NCBI GenBank assembly: GCA_025201345.1
Contig: JAIXMG010000030.1
Coordinates: 248,001 to 312,000, forward strand
From: Thamnidium elegans
Lineage: Eukaryota > Mucoromycota > Mucoromycetes > Mucorales > Mucoraceae
Direction: 5' to 3'
DNA: 64,000 nt
Shown piece after piece: positions 1-11,560 of the stretch (the first letter of the stretch is position 1; every line of letters starts with the position of its first letter). The translations under genes were made by a program, and so were the position numbers. The notes beneath the pieces are model-generated. The model saw nothing but the letters and a program-made list of their open reading frames with translations, was not told the DNA's origin and did not search any database.

Positions 1-573
1 GTCTTTTTTTTTTTTTTTTTTTTTTTTTTACCCCTTCTATTATTTTTTTAAATGTATCAGGACTTGTAATTATCAATAAAGTTACAAAACCAGGCTTATT
101 ATTTTTTATTTTATTTTGACACATTTACTATAAATAATTATGGGCTTGGAAATCAGAGTGTCGATTTTTTTTTTCTCAAAATGTGGGCAACTTGTTGAAA
201 AAAAGTTACACGAAAAAGAGCGGAGATGTAACTTATTTTTGCCTGGTCTTTTTTTTTTACTTGGTTGTTGGTAGAAAAAATATACTTTACATTTGTCATA
301 AACAAGCTTGTTATCATCACAAAAGAAAACATTCAAAGTAAAAAAAAAGACTTGGACTCTTTCTGTAGTAAATAAAATAAAGTGAATTATAATTAAGGGG
401 AAAAAAAAAGATAATTAAAGGAAAAAAAAAAAGGTGATCAAATAGAAAAGTTTGATTCCCCTCTTCTCTTCCGTCAAATTTATATAAATAGATTTATATT
501 ATTTTTTTCTTGAATCTTTTCTATCTCTTTCTCTTTCTCTTTCTATTATTATTATTATTTATTTATCTAGGAA
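1..573. other. A/T-rich upstream region
   Basis: There is no supportable gene here. A T-run opens the window and several further homopolymers follow. The reverse-strand open frame around 106-336 is Lys/Phe-rich and looks like a by-product of base composition. The last 150 bases are the likely promoter and 5' leader of the gene that starts at 574, including a pyrimidine-rich tract directly before the ATG. Confidence 0.6.
481..490 (+). promoter_or_regulatory. TATA-like box
   Basis: TATATAAATA lies about 85-95 bases before the ATG at 574 and is followed by a CT-rich leader. The position suits a core promoter, but TATA-like strings are frequent in this A/T-rich sequence, so this is only a candidate. 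Confidence 0.35.
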
Positions 574-2612
574 ATGAAATCAATCTATCTTTTACTTGTC
601 TTAATTGTTTCGATATGTGTCGTGTTTGCACAAGAATCAATTACAGTACCGGAAGCCACGGTAACTACTCCAGAAGCAACGGTTGCTACCACCGTTGCAG
701 AAACACCCGTTGCAGAAACACCTGTTGCAGAAACACCCGTTGCAGAAACACCCGTTGTCACTCCACCCGTTGCTACTACTGAACCTGCCGTTGTCCCGAC
801 AACCACCACTACTACCGCACCTGCTACAACTTCAGTTGTTGCTGCTGCTGGTGATTGTTTATCTGCTGATACCTTTTCTACTACCGATTTCTTTCCTAAC
901 AAACTTGGTGCTCTCGGTAAAGAAAAAAAAGATCCTAAAATAGTAAAAAAACATTATTAACAGAAAAAAATAGATTCTTCTGCTCAATTTAGCGTTACTT
1001 ATTCAAATACTTACAAGTTGGTTCATAATCTTGCTCTCGATGAGTACTATGTTCTTTACTGTACAAAGGCACAACCTGACGTTGGAAATACATTTCAATC
1101 AAAAACTTTTATTCAAATTCCTGTTCGATCATTCGCTGCTATTGATACCCGAGCACTTGGCTATCTAGATGTAAAGTATAATTTTAGGGAAAAAAAAAAT
1201 ATTTTTTATTTTGTGTTACTTACAATAAGCCCCCATTTTTTTTTTATAGCTTCTTGGTCAAAGTAATAATATTGCTTATGTTGGTAATGTTTCCAATGTT
1301 ACTTCACCTTGTTCTAATAAGGCTCCTGTCTTGTTTGATGTAAATAATGCTAATTTGGACCGTACATTGTACGATGTTGCTATTTATCCCGGGTCTGCTA
1401 ACAATGATCCTAAAGGTGTTGGATTAGGTGTTAATTATGCTGCCAGCCCTCTCGGTGTAAGTTAGCATAGTAAAAAAAAAAGAAAAAGAAAAATAACTAA
1501 CGTTTTTTTAACCTTTTAGAATGCTCAATGGGTAAAATACTTTTCATTGTTCACAAATCAAGAAGTTCAAGCGGAGACTATTTACAATGATATTGCAACC
1601 GATTACAATACCTTTAAAAACAGTATCAATGAAGCAGGCCATATCTCCTACAGACGTAACGTTACATTTATGAATTATGATCCATCTTCTACCCGATTCA
1701 ATATCTTGCAAGATCAATATTTTAGAAATTTAACGTCAGACGCCGGAGCCAATTTGATTACACCTAATGTATTACAACCCGCCGATCCTAGTGTAATGAA
1801 AGGACAATTACAAAATGCATCTCTTGTAATTGATTTAACAGCTGCTACTGCTTTCCAAACTAGTTTTTCGAATTGGCAAAATTGGTTAGGGTACTCTGAT
1901 AGCGCTATTGCTAGTGCAACCGAAACAGCATTAACTAATTATAAATCAAGCAAGAAATACGTCAATTCTTATGATGCACCACCTTTTGCTAGAAATAAAC
2001 AATTATGGAGACTTGACTTAGTATCAAATCAAGGATCATTAGGTAAACACTTGTATACATATAAATTATTAATACGTAATAACAAATTTCTTCCCTTTTT
2101 TCTTCAAAAAAAAAAAAGACTATTGGACTCGCGGCATGGCAAGACCCGATCTTGTTCTTCAAGATTTAATTCAAGCGCAGTTCCCAGATTATTTCAAGTC
2201 ACGTAACCGCGTCTTTTTAAGAGATTTTGATGATGAAGAGGCAACACGTACAGCATCTTCTTCAGATGATTATGGCTGTAATTTAAATAACTGGGCCAAG
2301 GCAGAGAGTGTCTCTTATACCAATTCAGCAGCTGATGCACCCGATTTAGATGGAACCAAGAGCAAATTATCATTAGGTGTGATTATCGGTGTGAGTGTTG
2401 CTGGTGGTATGGTTGCATTGTCCTGTTTAGTTACTGCTATGATTTTACTTATTCGTAAATTCAAGCATAATGGAAGCTCTAAATTTACGCGTTTGAATGA
2501 TGAAACTCATCATGACTTTAATAGTGGGGCCTTGGATAGAGATCCCATGATGATGGAAGAAACCAATGAGGCAAGTGGTGGACGTCTTGGTGGTTCTGGA
2601 AGAGGTCTTTAA
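574..2612 (+). CDS. Secretory single-pass membrane protein, periplasmic-binding-protein-like
   Basis: Five exons (574-916, 974-1170, 1250-1456, 1520-2042, 2119-2612) join in frame to 587 residues. Residues 1-20 form a clear signal peptide ending VFAQ. A Thr/Pro/Val stalk with four AETPV-type repeats follows (about residues 40-60). The large lumenal part has many N-x-S/T sites, including N-V-T and N-L-T. One TM helix lies near residues 509-535, followed by a basic IRKFK stop-transfer and a short cytosolic tail. The pattern Y-W-T-R-G-x-A-R-P-D-L-V-L-Q-D-L, just before the end of the globular part, resembles fungal proteins annotated as BtuF-like periplasmic binding domains. That assignment is from memory of the family and is moderate. 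It probably acts at the plasma membrane or cell surface; the ligand is unknown. Intron boundaries are GT-AG and all phases agree. Confidence 0.72.
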
Positions 2613-3194
2613 AAAAAAAAATGTAATACTGAGTAACTGTAAATAGAATATAACAAAAAAAAAACACGCAGAAATAAAATAAATAATAAAAAACAATGTT
2701 AAATTACGATATAACGCAAGAAAAATATTCAAATTGTTTTTTTTTGTATGTTGGTACACGTTTTATTTACGCGCACAGGGGACGTATTCGCATCTTGCAT
2801 GAATCAAGTTGGAGCAACAAGTACCTACTCCATATATAAAAATGATTAACTAACGTATAAGTATGAGTGTAAGAAACATATACTAGTATCATACGACATA
2901 ATGAGTAAATATATCACACGAGTAAAAGTGGGCTCTATTTTATCACTTATTTATCGACCTTCTTAGGGACCGCAGGCTAATTTTTTAAAAACTACATCAT
3001 TCGCTAAATACCAACAATGTAAAAGAAGTATATGATCCCATAAGAGATGGATTATGCGGCTATAGAGCAACGCTAATGGGCTTTTTTTTTATTATTAAAA
3101 AATTATAAACTTTGAAAAACATATTAGAATAACTATTTTTGTTTACTTTTTTTTATTAAAAATTGGCGGGTGCAAATCTTTATGTTTGATGGGA

Positions 3195-3440
3195 GATATG
3201 CGATTACAAATTTTGAAGCACTTCTACGTATATAATCTTTTTTTTTGTAATTTGGAGATTTCCTCTGATAATCTTTCCATTTCCTGTACTTTCTCTTTAA
3301 TGTTTTGTTAACTTTCGTTTTACATTCTCAATATCAATATCCAAGTCATCATCAGTGCCACTAGCATTGATAGTAGAATTGTTATTGCTATTGGCATTGG
3401 TAGTAGTATTGGTATCTGATTCATCATCAAATATATTTGC
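3195..3440 (-). pseudogene. Possible coiled-coil gene fragment
   Basis: Read on the reverse strand, an Asp/Asn/Thr-rich linker made of near-repeats of AAT/ACT codons leads into D-I-D-I-E-N-V-K-R-K-L. After a one-base frame shift it continues K-E-K-V-Q-E-M-E-R-L-S-E-E-I. The second half has heptad-like spacing typical of a coiled coil. No start, stop or splice sites can be assigned, so this is a fragment at best. Confidence 0.25.
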
Positions 3441-3571
3441 TGTGACACATTATGAGACTGAATTATTTTGAAGATATTTTATCTTGCCAGTGCCAATTTA
3501 GGGAAGGGGGATTTATTCAGCCATGATAAAATGGGGGTTTATTCAATCATGATAAAAAGGATTTATTTAAT

Positions 3572-3635
3572 GTTTTTCAGGATCGGGTACCCTGTGGTCC
3601 CTAAGAATTAACTCGGTGGACCTTAAGAAACCTGA
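3572..3635. repeat. Degenerate Mutator-like terminal repeat
   Basis: GGATCGGGTACCCTGTGGTC followed by CTAAGAATTAACTCGGTGGACC closely resembles the inner part of the inverted repeats of the element at 51705-52711 (GGATCGGGTGCCCCGTGGTC and TCCCTAAGAAAAC). It looks like a solo or eroded end left by a related element. No partner end was found nearby. Confidence 0.5.
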
Positions 3636-4142
3636 TATAATTTGGACATAATTTTATACGGGTGTGATATCTGTTATCAACTTAAATAAAATTATATACA
3701 GATATAATGTTAGTTACATATTACTTTGATCCCTTCGTATTACGTTATAACGAATGATAAATATGTGTATAACAAAGCATGATGTAACAACTAAAAGTGA
3801 TACAATAATACATTTTCAATAATCAGATTTGTAATTAATCTATAATCAGTGTGCTCATCCATAAAAGAGTTATGTATCTATATGCTCTTTTTTAACTTAC
3901 AATTATGTCATGCTGAGATCATCTTATTTATTTTCTAAAAGTCTCATATTTTAAATTTAATAAAACAATAATCTCTTTCAGTCTGGTAAACTTTTCTTTT
4001 TTATTTTTATTTTTGATATTTACTCTGTCAATATCACAATGTAACAGTTATTTATATAAACCAGTTATCTTCTGTTTGTCAAGAGTTTAAGCAGTCTTTT
4101 AGTTTTATGATCAAAGCGATAGAACAATAGAATATATTTGAG

Positions 4143-5541
4143 ATGTTTGTAAATAGATACGGTAAAGTACATTATTTACCCATTCTACTTATATGGTACC
4201 GCCGACTCGCTATGATAAACAAGAAAAAAGCGATAATACATTCTACGAAACATGGAAATCTTTTCTGGATGATGCAGAATCAAACAAAGATTTACACAAG
4301 TACAGGTAAATCAAAGCAAGAAACCAAAATTACTTTTTGTACTGATATACAATTTTTACAGTCCCGAGAAAAACGGGGTGCTACGTTTTGCACATAAACC
4401 TACACCAAGGCCTTCCATGAGCAATAGTAGCAATGAACTTAAGAGTTTTATAGACGCTTTAATCAATAAAGTACAAAATTATTATCAAACGGAACTAAGA
4501 AGATCTAAAACTAAAAACTTAATTTTATAGACGTCAATAGATTTGGAAGAAAACAGGGAAGATACTATTAATCTGAAAAAATACAAATCTGAATGCCGGT
4601 TTATCAAGAAGATATTTTCAGTCATGTAAGTAAAACAATTCCTTATCTCCCAAATTAACACTTACCTCAAGTTTACTAGGCTGACCGTAAACAAGAAGTT
4701 ACCTTCCATGACCTACTTTGAAGCTGTATTTAACCTTAGCTTGTTATATCCTTGTATTTCGGCTACCGTCACATTTCTCCAAAATGCCTCCAAACTTGAA
4801 TCCTGACGAGGAACCATTACGGGCAATGACTGAACAATTGATAATCATAGGCTCAAAAGTAGATAATAGAAAGACATACTTCATGAGTTATATGATTTGG
4901 AAATTCTATTATTAGAAACATCTGGCTGCTTTCAGAATAAAGACGAAAGAAAAATATCTTTTGACGACATAAAAGGAATGTTTGCTTTACTTGCCATGAG
5001 CAAAACTATTGCTGACAGATTCAGCTATGCCTCTGTCGAATTATTTCAAAAACTCAAGCTATACCCCATACAAGCTAGCGATAAGGCAACGCATGTAAAA
5101 CAAGAAGAATGAAAAAACTAACCCTTGAATACAGACGAGTATCTTCGTTTATGGCCAATTCAGTATGTAAGTAACGGTACATACAGATTCAATCGTGAAG
5201 ATAAAACCGTAATCATGGAGGATAAAAGCCAAGTCCAGCAAGTGCTGACCCCTTTGTTATATTTTTTTTTTTACCTTGTAAAAGTAATATTTTTGACAAT
5301 CAACTACAACTAACAATACTGAATATGAATAATTATTTAGACTTCTTTGACTGAAACTTCCGATTTATTGCAACAATTAAAACTTCAAGACGAAGAAAAT
5401 AAAAGCTTTAATAAAGACAGTAACAGCCAGCAAACTCTACTTTCCGACATTATTTGTCCCAAGATTTTCCGCTTGACATACAACAAGTACGGAAAGGGAT
5501 TTGGAAGACAACCAATCAATAGTTCATCTGAAAGTGGTTAA
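4143..5541 (+). pseudogene. Decayed multi-exon member of a lineage-specific family
   Basis: Long coding-like pieces follow one another on one strand but cannot be joined. They are about 4206-4305, 4361-4500, 4541-4627, 4680-4800, 4810-5112 and 5125-5541, separated by intron-like GT-AG stretches, one missing donor (near 4502), an in-frame TGA (near 4803) and at least one frame shift (near 4875). Recognisable segments include M-T-Y-F-E-A-V-F-N, L-R-A-M-T-E-Q-L, D-L-E-I-L-L-L-E-T-S-G, F-D-D-I-K-G-M-F-A-L-L and R-L-W-P-I-Q-Y. The order acidic/aromatic motif, then D, then E-T-S-G, then D-x-x-K matches the intact gene at 48176-49858. The function is unknown. I believe similar sequences are common in Mucorales genomes. 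There is no intact reading frame, so this copy is dead or heavily misassembled. Confidence 0.6.
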
Positions 5542-5691
5542 CAGATAATAAATCATCGTTATTTCTTTTACATTAAGGGTACCTAAATTTTTTGTAAATT
5601 GGGGTGACACGAATTGTAAGGAGTTAGTTACTTTGGTTGATAGTATAAGATTCTTTTTATTTATTTGTTTTCTAAACTAAGTTTTGTTTGA

Positions 5692-6018
5692 CTAAAGAAG
5701 TTCGTTACGTAAACACTTTTGGAAGTTATTTACAGAATGTTGTGTTATATTTGTAAAAGTAGCTAGTTTGACATAACCACAAGACTCAATTATTCTTAAT
5801 TTAAGATCCTCAGTATCACTGAACTTGGTACGCTGAACTTTTCCCTTTAATACAGACCATAATTGCTCCATTGGGTTAAGTTCAGGTGAGTATGGTGGAA
5901 GGTAGATGCAACTGTATGCTCTACTGATAATCATCTTCTCAATATCGTTGGAAGTATGAATAGGTGCATTGTCCATAGTTATATAAAACCCTTTGAGATT
6001 CGAGAAACCGCCCAACAA
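5692..6018 (-). pseudogene. Tc1/IS630-type DDE transposase, C-terminal fragment
   Basis: About 108 residues carry the second and third catalytic blocks of the DDE_3 superfamily: M-D-N-A-P-I-H-T (second Asp) and, about 40 residues later, Y-L-P-P-Y-S-P-E-L-N-P-M-E-Q-L-W (final Glu). The first catalytic Asp and the DNA-binding N-terminus are absent. Upstream the frame runs almost directly into a TACAGTG-type sequence near 6053 that resembles a terminal repeat. This suggests an internally deleted element rather than an intact transposase. Intact Tc1-like transposases are about 340 residues. Confidence 0.75.
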
Positions 6019-6763
6019 TTTAAAAACCTGTCATTTGGAGTTGGAGGCACTGTAAACATTTTTTTCTTCTTTTGGTCATCTCTTGTGGATGGCCTTTGGT
6101 TTGCTTTCGTGGTAGACATTTTGGATGTGAATTGCTAGTTACCTCCTCGTGGTCACGTCCGGGCAACCATTATTTCTATAAATGTGGGCAAAATTACTAG
6201 CAGTTTGATATGTTTAGTGTTGTTTTCGAAATATATGTTGTTGTTCATTGTAAAAAATAGAATAAAAAGTTTTATTTGTAATAATCATTTAGTGTTAAAA
6301 ATGAATTTTGTTTTTCCTACATTAAATTGGATTGACAATTATTTGTGTCGACTATTTAAAGCGATAAATACTTGAAGACTGGCAATATTCATCAGCCCTC
6401 TTGTATAGCGAAAACAATCGGATTATACGAATTACTTTGCTGCTTGGTTTAAGTGCAATTTCTTCCATTTCATCATTTGACTTTTGCTTTTTGAGGTATT
6501 AGGTGCTTCAATTCCTCATTTTTCCCCTACTAAAATCAGTCAATTTAGCACTGAAAAATTCAAAACAAAAGCATCTTCCTTCTGTGAAGAAGAGAGGAAC
6601 AGCAACTAAGGAATAATTAGGTAAAATCATTTTTCATCAAGAGCCAATCAAATCTCTAATCTTGTGACATTCAATTTTTCGAGTAATTATTCTGAGACCT
6701 TTTAAATCCATTTTCTTTACTTCTCCTTTTTATTACCTCTTTACTTTTTTATATATATAAAAA
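6019..6763. other. Intergenic, no gene recognised
   Basis: Apart from the transposon end at about 6026-6053, this stretch holds short overlapping open frames on the plus strand (near 5956-6138 and 6184-6375) with no recognisable motifs. The last 60 bases, ending TATATATATAAAA, are the likely promoter of the gene at 6764. Confidence 0.45.
6026..6053 (-). repeat. Possible transposon end (TACAGTG-type)
   Basis: Read on the reverse strand, TACAGTGCCTCCAACTCC begins at about 6053. It shares TACAGTGC(T/C)TCCA with a sequence starting at about 53653. It points inward toward the transposase fragment at 5692-6018. No matching opposite end was found between 5540 and 5690. Confidence 0.35.
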
Positions 6764-6997
6764 ATGCTTCCTTTCATTGTATACCCTGCTACATGTGAAT
6801 TATGTGGAGACTGGCTTCCAGAACACAAGGTAAGTTTTTTTTTCTTTAGGAGAAAGATGTCAATATTTAACTTTCATACTTTTTCTTTTCTTAAGGCTTC
6901 ATGCCCTCGCGACGGTGTTCACCCTTCTCAGTGGTCAATAACAATAGAGGATGATGACGAGTTTGCTGAACGACTGATATCATCTCAAGAATTATAA
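6764..6997 (+). CDS. Small two-exon Cys-containing protein, unknown
   Basis: Exon 1 (6764-6829) and exon 2 (6896-6997) flank a 66-nt GT-AG intron with a T-rich interior. The spliced product is 55 residues. The N-terminus contains C-E-L-C-G-D-W and the second exon begins A-S-C-P-R-D-G-V-H-P. Three Cys and nearby His could bind one metal ion, but no family is recognised. The C-terminus is acidic (E-D-D-D-E-F). The intron length is divisible by three, so retention would also keep an open frame. A TATA-like string lies about 10-20 bases before the ATG. It is probably a real small gene, with moderate confidence because of its size. Confidence 0.45.
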   Translation: MLPFIVYPATCELCGDWLPEHKVSFFFFRRKMSIFNFHTFSFLKASCPRDGVHPSQWSITIEDDDEFAERLISSQEL

Positions 6998-7589
6998 ACT
7001 GATTATTTTTTTATATAATTCCTTATACCTAAACAAAATTTTCTGTCAATTAAACAAATTGATGTCATACAAATAAACAACATTCTTTACAACTTTAAAA
7101 AAAGGCGGGCGTTTTTTTTTTTTTTAATGCTTTTTAGGGCGGAAAATAAAACCTTTTTCTTAAAAGCATTAAAGAAGTACATGTTTACGCGACTTTTTTC
7201 TTTTGGGTTTTTATGTTTGCATTAAAAAAAAAAAAAAAAAAAAGTAGTGCTATCAATACGTAAGATATAAAGTAAAGTAAAATATATACATATATATATA
7301 TGCAAGCGCGGAGAAAAGTACTTTTTGAAAGTGTGTTATGAATTGCCCTGGAACAAAGTCAAAAAAAGAAAGCGCTACTTTGTGTATAATCATGTGGTTC
7401 TTTTCTAATATTTTTTTTAAAACGTTCTTCTACCTAAATAAGTATAGATTCAATGTTAGTGGAACTTTAAGAGCCTATACACTCTCTTCATTTACTATTA
7501 AAAAGAACTTGTATTTATCTCAAAATAATACTTATTTGGACCAGGTAGTAAAATATGTTGTTTTATTCAAATTGTTCTGTCAAATGTTC
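6998..7589. other. Intergenic, low complexity
   Basis: Poly-A and poly-T runs and a short TA repeat (near 7285-7302) fill this stretch. The open frame at 7338-7595 shows no motif and is likely chance. Confidence 0.5.
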
Positions 7590-9180
7590 TTTTGATTACC
7601 AGAGGCTTGGGAAGCTATGTTGTTGGCCCTGGGCAAAGATGACAGTTTTTCCCTCCGATATCAAAGTTTATACGGACATATTTTAGGTATGACTCGTATG
7701 TATGTACGGGCTAGTAAAGGTATACACCTTTTAAAAGTTAAATAGAAGATGATTGTTATTATTTTGCCTCAAGAGGTCAAAAAAAGAAGGAATCTTAATA
7801 CCGCTTTTTACAGTCAAAATCAATAAGTTCTGTCAAACCAGAGTTTATGATACACACATGCTGTCATTCTTTTTACTTTTTTTTTTAAAAGTCCCCTTCC
7901 ATTAAATAAAAAGATCCAACAGAATAAATTGATTTTTATTTTTCTGTAATACAAAATACATCATTTTTTATTTTGTATCACCACGCAAATACAGAAAAAC
8001 AAACAAACACAGTGGACCTTGTAACAACAACAACAACAACAACAAAAGGGTACAGTCGCTCTATAAAAAATAACGCATACTTTTTTATTTGGGAGATTCT
8101 TGTTGCACGTTCGTTTTATTAGCATAAAAAAGAAACACGTGTAAATCAAGTTAGAACAACAAGCACACATGTATAATAAAAAATGAAGAAAAATAGTGGC
8201 ATAAATAAGCCATGATTATATATATAAGTAAATAGACCCCACCAATTTATCATTTATTTCATCTTTTTCTTCATATTTATTATTTTTTTTTTCTTGTATT
8301 TGTTTGTACAAACCGATACAGTAACGGCCATTCATAAATGTAAAAAAACCCAATGCATTCTTTTTCTAAAGAAGTTAGTATATCGAATGTCAATAAAGAA
8401 GGAGCTGGTGTTGCCACAATTATATCACTAGTAGTACAAACACTCTTATATAAGATATATTTTTGGGATATGTATGTTCTAATATGTTTATTTTTGAACA
8501 GAGAATGGTGATCAAGCTCTTAGACCTCATTTTCAAAAACAACACGGAACCGCTCTATCTTCAGCAGCATCGGGAACACGACACAGAAACATTAGTTCAA
8601 CCGTCTTTCTTAAATTGAAGAAAAGCGTTAACGATAAGTCCCTCAAACATACTGAATCAATTTGCTTGTCCATTGTGTTTAGATTATTTTGGGGATATAA
8701 AAGCATTTACACAACATGTTGGTGAAAAAACATTTTGGGTTCAAATAAAAGAAAATCTATAATCGAAATAGGAACTCAAGAAGAATTCACCAGTAGTCGC
8801 GTTAAAAGTTGAATCATATCAAGAGCTGCCCAAGTATATACGGGCTTACCAGAATAACATCATACAAGAAGAACTGGAACAGCAATTCTTTAAGGTAATA
8901 CAATATATCCTGATAAACTATACCGGTAAATGCTTTAGCGAACTTCTTTCGATGGAAGCATCTAGCGGATTAAATAAAGAGGATATTCAGCATTGTTATA
9001 TCATTTAAAACCTAAGGAAACACAACCTTGGATTTCTCACGTAAATATTGTGTGCGTGATAATTTAAAGACAGGTATATTAGAACCTACTATGTCTAAAA
9101 TTAAATCACTCAAGAGCGCTACTGAAACTGCTATTTCTATTTTGATTGTTTTTGATATTAATGATAATTCATAATTGCGC
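7590..9180 (+). pseudogene. Scattered coding relics with one zinc-finger-like piece
   Basis: Several plus-strand pieces look coding but do not form a gene. About 7598-7685 reads P-E-A-W-E-A-M-L-L-A-L-G and ends at a GT donor. About 8500-8690 carries a Ser/Thr/basic segment. About 8655-8760 in another frame reads F-A-C-P-L-C-L-D-Y-F, then a QH 12 residues after the second Cys, which resembles half of a C2H2 finger. About 8795-8895 reads V-E-S-Y-Q-E-L-P-K-Y and is Glu-rich. Stops and frame shifts separate them. They may come from one degraded multi-exon gene or from several. Between about 7700 and 8500 I see only A/T-rich sequence and a CAA microsatellite (about 8025-8046). Confidence 0.35.
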
Positions 9181-9347
9181 CATTATATATATAAACATAT
9201 ATAAAATAAAAATTTACAAGTTTTGTAAGGCCTTCTTTGTATATTAGTTCTTTTTGGCATTTTCTTTAAAACCACGTGTTTTTTATATGGTCGACATGTC
9301 AACATTCGATAATTAAAAAAGAATATTCTAGTTGAATTTTATTATTA

Positions 9348-10204
9348 TTACATTTCTTCTAATTCATCATCAGTCATAGAAAAGTCATCTTCAGGGAAAT
9401 CACCTACGTTGACTTTAGTAGGACGAACAAAACCGCCATACTTGGGAGGACAAGTAAAGTATCTTTCACCATTAACACTGCCATCATTCTTTCCAAGTGG
9501 TTCATCATATTGAATACCAACCCAAGGACCAGGTTGAAATTTAGTCTCGCCTACAAATCTAACTGTACCTAATCTTTGAGCTGTATAATCGTCCCCTAAA
9601 ACTTCACATCGATCTCCTACTTTAATATTACTTGCGGCTTCTTTGCGTGCTTGTTCAATTGCCTTTTCTTGTTCTGCTGCTTCTGAAGAAAATCTACCTA
9701 ATCTGTTACGTTCCTTGAAAGCTCTGACAGTATCTTTTCATGTATGTGTATTAATAACACTTTGCTTCTTTTTTCTCTCTCTCTCCCTCTCTTTTTTTTT
9801 TTCTAACCTGTTCTCTTTTGATATTCATCCTCTGTCAACTCAAACTTTTCAACAAGAGAAACATCAGTATACTGGTTCTTGACACGATGAGGGTTGGTAT
9901 CAGTAACATGAATTCTCATATAATCTTCAACAGGGTAAGAACCCAACATACGTTCATCATCATCAATAGGTCCTTGTAAAGTGTTTCCTTGATACAAGTC
10001 AATTTTTTGTGTGCTATAAGGAATACCGGTAATAGGTTCCAGTTTATCCTATACATATTTTTTTTTTCTTAGTTGCTTGTTAAAGAATCCCAAACGAAGG
10101 AGAAAACAAACCTTTAATTGAGAAATAGTTAAACTCTTGTCAAATCTTCTTTCAGAGCTGACTTTCTCATCAGAAGTATCTACAAATAAAGTAACGATGG
10201 ACAT
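9348..10204 (-). CDS. TBCB: Tubulin-folding cofactor B
   Basis: Three exons (10204-10112, 10048-9808, 9733-9348) join in frame to 239 residues, close to the usual 240 or so. The N-terminal half is the ubiquitin-like domain. A middle helical region is rich in E/A/R. A CAP-Gly domain follows with G-P-W-V-G-I-Q-Y-D-E-P and the diagnostic G-K-N-D-G-S-V-N-G. The C-terminus ends D-E-L-E-E-M, like other cofactor B proteins, where the acidic tail contacts EB1 or tubulin. It binds alpha-tubulin in the cytosol and, with cofactor E, acts in tubulin dimer assembly and dissociation. The start is chosen at the first ATG of the ubiquitin-like domain (M-S-I-V-T-L-F). EB1, a CAP-Gly partner class, is encoded 10 kb away, probably by coincidence. 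Confidence 0.96.
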
Positions 10205-10619
10205 TTTTGTGTAAAGAATGAATGAAAGAGATGGAAGCTTATTTTTTCTTTCGTTTTGTTGTGTTTTTTTTATAAAAAGGTCGGCCTTATTCAAACTCAA
10301 TTAAACTTTCTCGGGTCTGGTAAAAAAAAAACGTGTGTTCTATGAAGTGCATATTTGACGTTTGTTCGTAATAATTTATTATATGAATTTGTATGCGAAA
10401 AAAAGAAAGGGGATTATTTTCATTTTGCGGTTTCGGTATGTATTAGTTATTTAGGATCCTAACCAATTTATCATACCTTTTTTTTATCAACCTTTTTTCT
10501 TTTCTTTTCTTTTCTTTCTGTTTTAACTTGTTATGAATACAAGTAAGGTTATTTTATACAACACGCATATATCTTTTTAGAAAAACCACTTATATCTTTC
10601 GTTTATCTTTTCCTTAGTG
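10205..10619. other. Intergenic / divergent promoter region
   Basis: This A/T-rich region upstream of the cofactor B gene has a run of TTTTC repeats at about 10497-10517. No gene is seen. Confidence 0.5.
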
Positions 10620-11560
10620 CGTTATACACCACTTTAAATTGATACTGTAGCAGACCGAAAGAGACTCGCAAGCTCGGTATTTCCTCAAAGAATGTATTTT
10701 AACAGTATAATTGATCCTCGCGTATTTGAAAAGGCAGTGCTTTCGTGTGGTACCGTATCAAGAACAGTTACGAGTATATGGCCTACTGGCAGGTTCAACC
10801 ATGTAAATAAAAATATACCAGGAGTTAATAAAGCCAAGTAGATTTCTGGGTAATATATAGCTAATAGTATAATACTTTACAAGAACAGACGTTAACTAGA
10901 TTGCTATTTCATTGAACAGCATAATCGACCTTTCTGATTTTCCTTTTGATTCCCAAAAACAGTATTTCAATGCTGATAAATGGAATCAAATAAAACAGAC
11001 TAGAGTAAGAATAACTTGGCGTTAAAAAATTCGAGTGTCTTGAAAAGATTTACAAGAAGCTGAGGAAGTCAGAAGTCGTCGAAGCTAGAGATAAGAAAAT
11101 CTTGGAAGGCCCAGACGAGTTTTTACTTAAAATATATTTCCGTATGTAAATTGATATGACCGTCTGTTGCATAAAATATAGTATTACTGATATGCTTTTT
11201 ATTGATCACTGTAGCAGTAGTTTCGACTCGCTTTCGCTTAGAGGCCTCATGACTACCTCAAATCAAAATGATCCCCCCGAACTAGATATAGTTTTGGGGG
11301 GGGGGGAAGTGGAGCCTTTTTATATTACCGTATTCCTCAAGTTTCAACTTTGTAGTAAGTATACATAATATTTATGTTTAAACAAAAAAAAGGGGGGGGG
11401 GGGGCGAAGCAAATGAGTAACTGCTTTCTTTAAAGAAATCCTTCAAGATTGGTTTCAACCAAAAATCCTTCATGATTTTGTTGAAGATTTTAAAACAGCG
11501 GAAAGTCTTTTTTTTTTTTTTTTTACTGCTAAACAATTGTGGTCTATACTAAAAAGGATA
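10620..11560 (+). pseudogene. Fragmented multi-exon coding relic, unknown
   Basis: Coding-like pieces occur in order on one strand: about 10680-10800 (P-Q-R-M-Y-F-N-S-I-I-D-P), 10915-11007 (S-I-I-D-L-S-D-F-P-F-D), 11030-11142 (I-Y-K-K-L-R-K-S-E-V-V-E, with a following GTATGT donor), 11212-11300 (F-D-S-L-S-L-R-G-L-M-T-T) and 11430-11510 (L-Q-D-W-F-Q-P-K-I-L-H-D-F). Some junctions look like GT-AG introns, but frames do not connect throughout, and a G-run at 11296-11307 interrupts one piece. No family is recognised. It could be a poorly conserved live gene with introns I misplaced, or a relic. Confidence 0.35.

Larger units (their letters stand above)
2613..4142. other. Relic-containing intergenic region
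   Basis: No intact gene is visible. Two pieces stand out and are listed separately: a decayed reverse-strand coding fragment at about 3195-3440, and a degenerate copy of the Mutator-like terminal repeat at about 3572-3635. The rest is A/T-rich with poly-T runs. Confidence 0.5.

Noticed and set aside
8020..8050. CAA repeat, first considered as a CRISPR-like or satellite array
   Set aside because: A simple trinucleotide microsatellite of about seven units with no spacers.
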